A stretch of DNA of 64,000 nucleotides from Puccinellia tenuiflora (Eukaryota > Streptophyta > Magnoliopsida > Poales > Poaceae), in contig QRDG01000404.1 of assembly GCA_012064385.1 (NCBI GenBank), positions 92,929 through 156,928 of the forward strand, read 5' to 3'. Position 1 is the first letter of the stretch; the number at the start of each line of letters is the position of its first letter. The notes under the pieces were generated by a model that searched no databases, had not been told where the DNA came from, and saw only the letters and a list, made by a program, of their open reading frames with translations. The position numbers were made by a program, and so were the translations under genes. This document shows positions 46,225-55,452 of this stretch, in pieces.

Positions 46225-47521
46225 TGATACGTCTCCAACGTATCTATAATTTCTTATGATCCATGCTTGTTTTCATACCATTTGCTACATGTTTTGTTTA
46301 CATCTTATAGCATTTTTATGCATTTTCTGGAACTAACCTATTAACAAGATGCCACAGTGCCAGTTCCTGTTTTCTGCTGTTTTCCCGTTTCAGAAAAGTA
46401 CTTAAGGAAATATTCTCGGAATTGGACGGGACAAAAAGCAGCAGTCTTATAATTCAATGGACTACACGGAGCCCGAAGGAGAGGACCTAGAGGGCCGTGG
46501 GCCGGCCACACCATAGGGTGGCGCGGGACCCATGCCTGCCGCGCCACCAGGTGGTGTGGGGCCCACGGGAGCCCTCCGACGCCGCCCTTTCGCCTATATA
46601 TTGCCCCCGATGCATAAAACCTAGAGGGGCCCCGTCATATTCCAAAAAAACATCTGCAGCGCCGCCGCCATCGCCGACAAGTTTCGGGGGACAGAAGTCT
46701 CTGTTCCGGCACCCTGCCGGGACGGGGAAGTGCCCCCGGAGCCATCTCCATCGACTCCACCACCATCTTCATCGCCGTTGTGACTCCCATGATGAGGAGG
46801 GAGTAGTTCTCCCTCGGGGCTGAGGGTCGTACCGGTAGCCATGTGGTCTATATCTCTCTCTCCTATGATGTGATCTATATGTGATCATAAGCTTTGCAAT
46901 CTAGATGTTGTTATGTTACTCAAGTGGGCTTTATTTATGTGATCTCCGGAGACTCCTTGTCCCACGTGTGTAAAGGTGACAGTGTGTGCACCGTGTGGGT
47001 CTTTAGGCTATATTTCACAAGATACTTGTTCACTGATTTATTATTTGAGTTGGATGTCTCTATGAAATTGTGGTGTGTTAGTACCTCCTATGAATGCTCA
47101 TGGTCCAGTGTGGGGTATTCATTAGTACTTGGGAATATATGTTTGAGGCGTGCTTTTGCATTCCTACACAATGAATTAGTGTTCGTTATCCAGCTGGAGA
47201 ATACTTCGGAGTAGTATATTGAAGTGCTTATATTTATATTCAATTATGATTGCATTGTTGAGAGTGACCACTGGTGAAAGTATGATCCCTAGGCCTTGTT
47301 TCTAAGCATTGAAACACCGTTTACAATAAGTTCTGCTACATGTTTGCTTGCTGCCATTTTTATTTCAGATTGCTTTTACTACTTATAATCATCCATATTA
47401 CTTGTATTTCACTATCTCTTCGCCGAACTAGTGCACCTATACATCTGACAAGTGTATTGGGTGTGTTGGGGACACAAGAGACTTTTTGTATTGTGATTGC
47501 AGGGTTGTTTGAGAGGGATAC

Positions 47522-47982
47522 TGTCGTGGATATGGGACACGGGTGCCCGCAAGGAGTACTAACGAGGCCCATCAGGAGGAAGCCCAGCAGGCCGACTCCA
47601 ATCAGAGTAGGAAAAGGACTCACCTTTCCAACTTGTAATAGATTAGCCGAGTCCTAAGAGGACTCTACTTGTAAGCCGGCCTCCTCCACCTTTATAAGGA
47701 GGGGCAAGGCGCCCCAAAGAGGGCACGACCCAATAGGCCTAGACAGATCTAGACGCTCAACACAACGAGCTATACAATAGAGGAGCCGCCTCATCGGCGA
47801 CTTCCACCATGAGAGGAATACAACCTAGCCACAAACAGCACGTAGGGATATTACCGGATGATGTTTCCCGGGTCCCGAAGCTGTATAAATCCTTTCTCCC
47901 GTGTCGTTTGTCTACTAACCCACATCGACGATGCCCACGCGTACATAGTCCCGTATCTTCACCGTCGGTTCATACCACGACA
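47522..47982 (+). repeat. 5' LTR of the nested element
   Basis: 461 bp; TATA-like CTTTATAAGG at about 47690. By eye it differs from the 3' LTR by three substitutions and one 1-bp indel. Confidence 0.92.
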
Positions 47983-49060
47983 TTTGGCGCCCACCGTGGG
48001 GCTAAGTGCGCGTGGATTCACAACTCGATGGGTCCAATCTTCATCAAACGAAGACGGCGAGTTTATCACCGCATCGGTCAAGCGAATCGGACGCATCAAG
48101 ATCTTTATCAACGCAGGAACGGGGGCTCGACGTCAACATCGCCCTCGTATACAGCTGATCAAATCCACCGCCGTAAGGTTCGTCGGCAGCGCTCCGTGGA
48201 TGACGAAATAGACTCGGCAGCAAAAATTGGAAGCAAACGACGCGGAAGCCGTACTAAAGTTGGACTCGGCCCTGTGAGCATCGGCCGTACGTTGAGCAGC
48301 AAGGCAAGCAGCAGGAATCCAACACGGGTGTGAGCGCCGGCTTCAAAGTTTTCAACTAGTACTATCGTTACTTACAAGGATCAAAGGAAAAGAATAGAAG
48401 AAGGAAAAAAAAGCAAGCATCAGATGAGAAATCGGATCACGTGATTACACCTCCTAAGAAGAAAAGAAGTGCTGATGCCTAGTTGGCTCAAAAAGAAAGC
48501 AAGGATCAATTACTAATCCAAATCGGAAAGGAAGAAAAAGGAAGTTTGAGTTACTAGCTATACTACGGAGTGCCACTTTGACTCGTACAGCAATCAGATG
48601 AATATTCAATGGAAGAAAGAGCCGGTCAGCCTGATTGCGTACGTCAGGTTAAGTAAAGAAAAAGAAAAAAATCTGGATGCAACTAGTACACGGACGAGCC
48701 AAGAGAAAAAAGGAAGGTACCGGCCGGCTGCTCGTTTCTTCGCCGGGTGACTACAAAAAATAAACAGCTAAGTTATCTTTTTATATTTAAATTTCATATT
48801 TTATTTATTCAGTTAAATTATATAAAGTCAGTCCTCTTTAAATTAATTCCGGGTTAATTCCGAGAGCTATATATCTGGCTTATGAAGAAATTGCAGAGAT
48901 AATCCAGAAGATTATAATGTAAGTTTTAAATAATGCAAGGGGGCTAATATAAGTTGAGTACCATTATTATCTCTGAAAATTTTAGGTGGCATATCAAATC
49001 AATCCTTGGAGGCTTAATATAGCCAAATCTCAAAGTCGGGTTCTTTAAAAACCCGCCATG

Positions 49061-49160
49061 GATTTCTCAAAAGTCGAGCTATTGCTCGCAACGGATTTCT
49101 CAAAAGTCGAGCTATTGCTCGCAACGGATTTCTCAAAAGTCGAGCTATTGCTTGCACCGG
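49061..49160. repeat. 33-bp tandem repeat
   Basis: Units starting GATTTCTCAAAAGTCGAGCT at 49061, 49094 and 49127, then degenerating derivatives up to about 49260. Confidence 0.85.
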
Positions 49161-49293
49161 ATTTCTCAAAGTCGAGCTCTCAAATAGCTCGCACCAAATT
49201 TATTCAAAGTCGGGCTATCTATTGCTCGCAACGGATTTATCAAAGTCGAGCTATCTAAAAGCTCACAATGAATTTCTCTTATATATCACCAAC

Positions 49294-49529
49294 GAGCCCA
49301 GAGAGCTCCGCAACACCAACGAGCCCAGAGAGCTCCGCAATACCAATGAGCCCAGAGAGCTCCGCAACACCAATGAGCCCAGAGAGCTCCGCAATACAAA
49401 CGAGCCCAGAGAGCTCCGCAATACCAATGAGCCCAGAGAGCTCCGCAACACCAATGAGCCCAGAGAGCTCCGCAATACAAACGAGCCCAGAGAGCTCCGC
49501 AATACCAACGAGCCCAGAGAGCTCTGATT
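49294..49529. repeat. 27-bp tandem repeat, nine copies
   Basis: Units GAGCCCAGAGAGCTCCGCAA... start at 49294 and every 27 bp to 49510. The length is a multiple of three, so several frames stay open on both strands (for example repeated TNEPRELRN). There is no evidence of translation. Confidence 0.92.
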
Positions 49530-49875
49530 ATTATGATCAAAGGGATAAAGCCGGCTTCTCTACAGAAAGAGTTTTGCCGAGACACCCAGTAAGTGCGTCT
49601 TTATTAACTTTGATCATTAGGTCCTTGGGGCTTGTCTTTCAGGAAAAAGCCAAGCTTTAGACTCATTGACCTGGCAAAGAGGCCAACTTATTCCTTAGTT
49701 TTATCTGGTAAGTCAGATGCATCCTGTACAACAAACTGGCTGCTAATTAGCAAAGACCGGGCAGGTCCTACTTATTCATCAGCATAAGACTAAGAAGGGT
49801 TATAAGAACCAAATCAATTTAAGCATCAATCAAGTTCACAAAGTTTTAGCTCCGAGTCATCGCAGGCAAACGACC

Positions 49876-50230
49876 CGACACTTGGGGGCTACATGTTATC
49901 AGGTTTTCAGTTTAAGTCAAAGGGAATTCAGAGTTGGAAGCTCCAAGTTGTCGCAGGCAAACAACCCGGCGCTTGGGGGCTATTCACGGATCAGGTTTTT
50001 CTACAAGTTAAGCAGTAATCAAATTCCAAAAGTTTTTATCTCCAAGTTGTTGCAGGTTTACAACCCGGCATTCGGAGGCTACATCATCTGAAAGTCATGA
50101 GTTATACATCAAGGAGTCCCGAGTCGTCGCAGGCAAACGACCCGGCACTCGGGGGCTATATCATCTGAAGTTATGAGTCATCAATATAAGCTCCAAGCTG
50201 TCACAAGTTAACAACTCGGCGCTTGGGGGC
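49876..50230. repeat. Recurring purine-tract-like motif CTTGGGGGCTA
   Basis: CTTGGGGGCTA or close variants at about 49880, 49974, 50066, 50148 and 50221, each after a CGACCCGGC/CAACCCGGC-like block; the functional copy is at about 50726. The spacing is irregular (70-98 bp). Confidence 0.75.
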
Positions 50231-50313
50231 TATACATATACCGGTGTAAACAAGCTCGAGCAAAGTCATACAACTCGTCGAAAGGACTCGGAGAAAATTC
50301 CGACTCGCCATCA

Positions 50314-50529
50314 ACAAGTCGCTCGGAGGAGTCGGCATCAACAAGTCGCTCGGAGGAGTCGGCATCAACAAGTCGCTCGGAGAAGTCGCCATCAACAAGT
50401 CGACAGGAGGAGTCGGCATCAACAAGTCGACAGGAGAAGTCGGCATTAACAAGTCAGCAGAAGAAGCCGGCATCAACAAGTCGGCAGGAGAAGCCGGCAT
50501 TAACAAGTCGACCGGAGAAGCCGGCATCG
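50314..50529. repeat. 27-bp tandem repeat, about eight copies
   Basis: Units ACAAGTCGCTCGGAGGAGTC... at 50314 and every 27 bp, progressively diverged (CGACAGGAGAAG, CGGCAGGAGAAG). Related GGCAA-containing units continue to about 50650. Confidence 0.9.
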
Positions 50530-50736
50530 ACGACTCGGCAAACGACAACTCGGCAACATCTACATTGACAACCCGGCAAAGTCTACATCGACAACCCGGC
50601 AAATGCAGAGCTGGGTGCCGCGACATCATCGACATCGACAAGCCGGCAGACAACCCGGCATGGACTCCGTGTCCCAAGAAGACAAATCAAGACCTTCCGC
50701 ATGACTCTGCGAGTCACCCGAAAGCTCGGGGGCTAC

Positions 50737-51198
50737 TGTCGTGGATATGGGACACGGGTGCCCGTAAGGAGTACTAACGAGGCCCATCAGGAGGAAGCCC
50801 AGCAGGCCGACTCCAATCAGAGTAGGACAAGGACTCACCTTTTCAACTTGTAATAGATTAGCCGAGTCCTAAGAGGACTCTACTTGTAAGCCGGCCTCCT
50901 CCACCTTTATAAGGAGGGGCAAGGCGCCCCAAAGAGGGGCACGACCCAATAGGCCTAGACAGATCTAGACGCTCAACACAACGAGCTATACAATAGAGGA
51001 GCCGCCTCATCGGCGACTTCCACCATGAGAGGAATACAACCTAGCCACAAACAGCACGTAGGGATATTACCGGATGATGTTTCCCGGGTCCCGAAGCTGT
51101 ATAAATCCTTTCTCCCGTGTCGTTTGTCTACTAACCCACATCGACGATGCCCACGCGTACATAGTCCCGTATCTTCACCGTCGGTTCATACCACGACA
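50737..51198 (+). repeat. 3' LTR of the nested element
   Basis: 462 bp, TGTCGTGG...CCACGACA; near-identical to 47522-47982. Confidence 0.92.
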
Positions 51199-53824
51199 GA
51201 TACCTTTGACCTCTACCTCCCTGAGTTCGATAAACCTTGGGTGATTCACTTAAGGGAAACTTGCTGCTGTTCTACAAACCTCTGCTCTTGGAGACCCAAC
51301 ACTGTCTACAAGAATAGAAGCGTGTGTAGACATCAAACACCTCACTCAAATTGTTAACTACCAGCTCAGTCTGGCAGTTGGTATCCATTGCCCACCCTGC
51401 CCAAGTGTGTACTGGTATTTTTAAAAGCCATTTCCAAGCTTCCTCACACTGCCTCTTCATTTCCTCCATTGCTTCCTCAAACCTATCTTTAGTGTATGAG
51501 TATGCAGCATTATCCATACACTTCTTCAGATCCTCTCCCCTAAATCCAGCTGTTTGGAAATTAGCATAGATGTGCCTGAGGCAGAATCTCTGTGGGCTAT
51601 TTGGAAATACAGTGGTCACAACTTTGATTAGCCCTTTCTGTCTGTCTGACATGATGGTGTAGTATCCAAATCTACCTTGCTCTCCACCAATTGCTTCCTT
51701 CAGTTGTTCAAGAAACCATGTCCAATTCTCTGTGTCTTCCTTAGCAACTACTGCCCATGCTATTGGGTAGATGTTATTATTGCCATCTCTGGCAGTAGCT
51801 GCAAGAATTTGGGCTCCTGTTGTCAGCTTGATGAAGCAGCCATCTAAGCCAATGAATGGCCTACACCCTTGAAGAAATCCTTCCTTTGCAGCATTCACAC
51901 AGAAGAAGAGGCCATGGAATCTTGGGGTGTAGCTGATATGAACATTTTGTCCTCTCTTCATTGCTTCAGTCTCCTCTTCTGTTGGCCCAGTAACAGTGGT
52001 GACAATGCACCTGGAACCAGGATTCTTGTCTATTACAGTCTGAAGGTAGTCCCTAATCCTGTAGTACTGCTTCTTGTGATCTCCAAGCACCATCTGAATT
52101 GCTTTAGTCCTGGCCCTGTAAGCTGCTCTGACATCAAGAATATCTCCAAGTAGTCATGCCAGTGTTAATGTCTGACCTGAACTTGTCCACATATGTACTG
52201 CTCAGCCACTTTGAATTAACCCTGGTGTTTGAAGGATCAGTTGGACATGTGTGTGGCAAATGCATTTTCTTAATGCAAAATGTCTTCTCATTCTTTATTT
52301 TAGATGCTGTCATATAGAACTGACAACCAAACTTATCCTTCTGTTTACACCAAACAATGATACTGTCTGGAGTGTTCCTGTAAAAATGGAAATTTCTCAC
52401 CTGAACTATATGTAGTCTTGACAGTGCTTCTCTAAACTGCCTCACATCTCTGAAACAAAGTGCTATCCTAAATTGTTGCTCAGGATTCTGTCTAGTTTCA
52501 TCATACCAAACCCTCTCCTTGGGCTTCTTTGCTCTGCTCTTTCTGCCTCCTTTAGGCTGTACAAATGGAATTGGCTCATAGCCATCATCATCTTCAACTT
52601 TCAGAAAACCCAGCTCCTCCTCATCAGAGGGAACCCACTGTGGCACATATGGATTCTCTACCTGAGAGTGTGATCTTGTAGTTGGCCCTGGCCTCTTGGG
52701 TATCTTCTTCAAAGGGACTTTTCTCTCTAGGATTTGTTCTGGCTCCTCTTGGATGTCATAAATGTCCTCTACATCTGTCTCCCCCTCACAATGGAGCATT
52801 GGATCATTCTTCCTCCTCCTCATCTCTGCAATTGTATTCCTCAACTACCTTTCCTCTTCATCATCTGTGAAATTGTAGTCAGACATATCCTCTTGCTCTT
52901 CCTCCTCTGCAACTCCTTTTCCATAGTACACACTGTCTTGACTCTGAAACTGACTTGGTATGTGTTCATCAAGCTGTGTCTGTATTTTTTCATAGTACAC
53001 ACTGTTTTGAGTGTTTATCTGGACAGCAATGGGTTGTTCATCCTCTGTATCAAGATCAATATGAATTGATCTTGGCCTCTTCAATGGGGACACAACAATT
53101 GCTTTATTTCTTCTGTTCTTCATCACTGTTAATACAACTACCCTGCTACTCTCATACTTCCTAATCATTTCTTCAACCTTGAGATGGCTGTCAATTAGTT
53201 CTAAACCATTCAGTCCCTCTCCTTCATGTTTAACAAAATACATTGAATCACTGAATCCATACCCCTCTGCATCCATAATTGATAACAAATTCAGATACCT
53301 TATTTCTGAACGACACATTTTTTTCTGGATGAATTTAGTTCCATCAAACTGAAAGTACAGATCCCACACCTCTGAATTCATCCTACACATGAGTTGAACA
53401 ACAATTCAAACTAAATTCGTTGCACACAGATCTTTGTTCATTGACTCAGTACTAAAATGGACATCACAGATCCTTGTTGATTCTGAAATCGACTTACCCG
53501 CTTTCGGAGAGGTAGTGGCTCATCGGGTCCTCGAAGCTCGACGTGGTGCCCGCCGACGTACATGCCTTCTCAGATGCGGGTCGCGGGGGAGTCGCCGCCT
53601 GCAGCCGCGGCGGAGAAAGCTCCGCATCCCACCAACCAGCATCACCGCCACCACGGCCGACACCATCTCCGTCTCCTCCCGACCGCCCGCGAGATGGCCC
53701 GCCGCCTCCCGTCCTGCCGCGTGATGGACCGCCGCCACCGCCTGTCGCCATTGCTATCTGACCGAAGGAGGAGGATTTCGTGCGACTGAGCGGAACGACG
53801 CCGTCCTCACAGCAAGAAACCGCT

Positions 53825-54030
53825 GACCTAACGGCCGTCAGCCCCCGTGCCACGTCACACCTGCCAGCGGAGCCCACCTGCCAGAAACGTGGTTAACAAG
53901 TGCCAAACGTGAGATCAGTGCTCCGCGTCACGAACATACCTCAAAAGATGTAGTTATGTGTCATTTCCCCCAAAAGTTGTAGTTTCGTGACACATCTACC
54001 CCAAATGTCGTAGTTTTGTGTAATTTTCTC
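53825..54030. repeat. MULE right terminal inverted repeat
   Basis: About 206 bp, the reverse complement of 37421-37638 apart from the 13-bp duplication and scattered substitutions. The transposase start codon lies about 75 bp inside it. Confidence 0.9.
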
Positions 54031-54039
54031 CCTTCTCTT

Positions 54040-54840
54040 CCGTATGCCTCACCGGCTAACTCTCCCATCATCAACCCTCCCGCTCTGTTGGGGTCGAAGC
54101 ATCCGCGCGAGTGTTCCAGACCCTAGCGGGTGGCGGCGACCGTGGACCCATGACCTACGCCGGAGGGCCGAGACTTCTGTATCCACGTTGGCCGCACGCC
54201 GCCAAGACCTCCGCCCTCCGCCGCGTGTCCCAGTCCGTCGTCTCCCTGCCAACATCGTCGCCGCCCTGCACTGCTTCGTCGCCTACCCGTGCTGGAGTTG
54301 GTGATCTAATCCGTCCTTCTGCCCCTTGCCTTCCTCCTCCGCCTCCACCGCACCGGTAAGCCATCACCTGCCCTGGCATCTGGTTCTTCTCTCCTGTGTC
54401 CTTCAGCAGCAATCCCCTCTCCATGTCCTCTCTCTTTGCTCTCTGGCCATAACCGAGGATCTAACCTCTCTCAGGATGCAGCAAGCGCGGGCAAAAATTG
54501 GAATAAGGACACCGGCTCCATCTCTCCCCGTCCTCTGCCCCCTTACATTACCTCCATCTCTCAATTTCACATCTGCCTATCTCTACAGCACGCTGCGGGA
54601 AACGGGATGCCGCCGGCCAGGGCTGGTGATTACCTCACATGCTGGCGGCTGGTAGCGACGGCAGTGAGAGGAGCCTGTGTGCATGTGACGAGATGAGCAG
54701 CGCATAAGCGGCAAGAGGAGCAATCCAGATTGTGAAGCTACGATTTGACTGCCACATTCTTGTCTGTGGAACTGCATGAGTTTTCAGTAAACATTCATTG
54801 GCCTTTTTCAGAGAGTTCAGACAGCATGCATGTGCTTCAG
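54040..54840. other. Leader-like sequence before the ABCB relic
   Basis: GC-rich at 54040-54360 with a GTAAG donor-like site at 54357, then mixed sequence. No protein family recognised. Confidence 0.35.
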
Positions 54841-55452
54841 TGGATATCAAACATATTTATCCATATGCTGGCAGAACATATTCAGGATTTGTATGCGAGG
54901 TATCAAGCATTGCTTAACAGGTATATTTTTATTTCATTGTGAACTAATAAGAAAATGGGGGCAATTCAGTTGCAAGATAAAGCATGGTAGGCTGTACATC
55001 CATCAGGTAAATATTAAGTGAAGTCGTGTGTCCACCTGAGCAGTGTTTATTTTGCAGGCAATATTATATAATATGCCTTTGTACTCCTTCACAATCGAGA
55101 CACTGGCAAAATATTATTATGCTACTTCACTTCAATAAACTCTGTGTTATGGGGTTCTGATAAGCCTGGTGCAAGGTCTTGGTCTCGGATTTACATATGG
55201 GATTGCCATATGCTCTTGTGCATTATAATTTTGGGTTGGGAGATACCTTTTCTCTCATGGAAGAGCCAATGGTGGTGAAATTGTAGTTGCCATGATTACT
55301 ATTATTCTTAGTGGATTGTAAGCATGTTAATTTTAAGAGATTTCCTATCTTTACTTTTACATTGAAATCATCTTACACAATGCAATTGTTTGCAGTGGAT
55401 TATCAGACACCAACGACTTGGCTGTATATAGACTCTATGAAATGAAATTTGT
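54841..55452 (+). pseudogene. ABCB-type (P-glycoprotein) transporter relic
   Basis: Three exon-like blocks keep the intron positions and order of a plant full-size ABCB gene. 54841-54920 reads ISNIFIHMLAEHIQDLYA and ends AACAG|GT. 55058 to about 55320 reads TLAKYYYATSLQ, then GVLISLVQGLGLGFTYGIAI, CSCAL, and after a stop SHGRANGGEIVVA. 55396-55452 reads LAVYRLYEMK. This is the end of the first transmembrane domain, closest to the ABCB6/ABCB20-type sequences I know. Stops (for example after CSCAL), indels and a shortened third block show decay. No Walker A or ABC signature is present, so only a small part of a gene of about 1400 residues survives. Confidence 0.8.

Larger units (their letters stand above)
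47522..51198 (+). mobile_element. Nested non-autonomous LTR element, 3.7 kb
   Basis: Target duplication GATAC at 47517-47521 and 51199-51203. The LTRs of about 461 bp (TGTCGTGG...CCACGACA) are nearly identical, and a PBS-like TGGCGCCCACCGTGGGGC (47985-48002) directly follows the 5' LTR. The purine tract is AAGCTCGGGGGCTAC before 50737. The 2.75-kb interior has no gag-pol and is full of short tandem repeats. It needs another element for its proteins. Confidence 0.9.
40431..51335 (+). mobile_element. Non-autonomous gypsy-type LTR element (LARD-like)
   Basis: Target duplication AACAC at 40426-40430 and 51336-51340. LTRs start TGATACGTCTCC and end GTGTAGACATCA. The primer-binding site TGGCGCCGTTGCCGGGGA (41850-41867) matches the 3' end of plant tRNA-Asp, and the purine tract AAGCTTGGGGATGC directly precedes the 3' LTR. 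The internal region (41840-46224) has no gag-pol, only one unrecognised ORF. The 3' LTR is itself interrupted at 47522-51198. The PBS and general design suggest gypsy; the family name is not asserted. Confidence 0.9.
46225..51335 (+). repeat. 3' LTR of the LARD-like element, split by a nested insertion
   Basis: Homologous to 40431-41839. The parts are 46225-47521 and 51199-51335. TGATACGTCTCC start and GTGTAGACATCA end are intact. Confidence 0.9.
39409..53751 (-). pseudogene. MURA-like MULE transposase, interrupted and mutated
   Basis: Minus-strand exons: 53751-53498 (ATG at 53751, Gly-rich start), 53382-51341 continuing at 40425-39771 beyond a 10.9-kb LTR insertion, and 39687-39409 (Pro/Ala-rich tail, TAA stop). 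Domains: acidic N terminus; MuDR-type DNA-binding region (FRIALCFRDVRQFREALSRL, C and H residues to HTCPTDPS); MULE catalytic domain (FIGLDGCFIKL, YTIMSDRQKGL, CLRHIYANF); a SWIM region (SRSCSSRKWQMTGLPCNHA) and a zinc knuckle (CSNCNLQGHEYTSC). Lesions are an in-frame TAG at 52845-52847, a frameshift near 52140, and a Ser replacing the second SWIM cysteine. The break falls between NNLSEVF and NKYILDV, and the 5-bp duplication AACAC restores the frame. It would bind the TIRs and cut and join DNA. It cannot be functional here. Confidence 0.9.
37421..54030. mobile_element. Autonomous-type Mutator-like element with two convergent genes
   Basis: The ends are GAGAAAATGACA... and ...TGTAATTTTCTC. 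The terminal inverted repeats are about 210 bp, and the flanking 9-mers CCTTCCCTT (37412-37420) and CCTTCTCTT (54031-54039) differ at one base. It spans 16.6 kb now but about 5.7 kb without the LTR elements nested at 40431-51335. It holds a zf-GRF gene (+) and a MURA-type transposase (-) pointing at each other, with a palindrome array between, a layout like maize MuDR. Confidence 0.88.

Noticed and set aside
49222..49660. Long frames with peptide repeats TNEPRELRN / SPESSA on both strands
   Set aside because: They follow from a 27-bp tandem repeat without stops; no start context, no homology, and the element lacks other genes.
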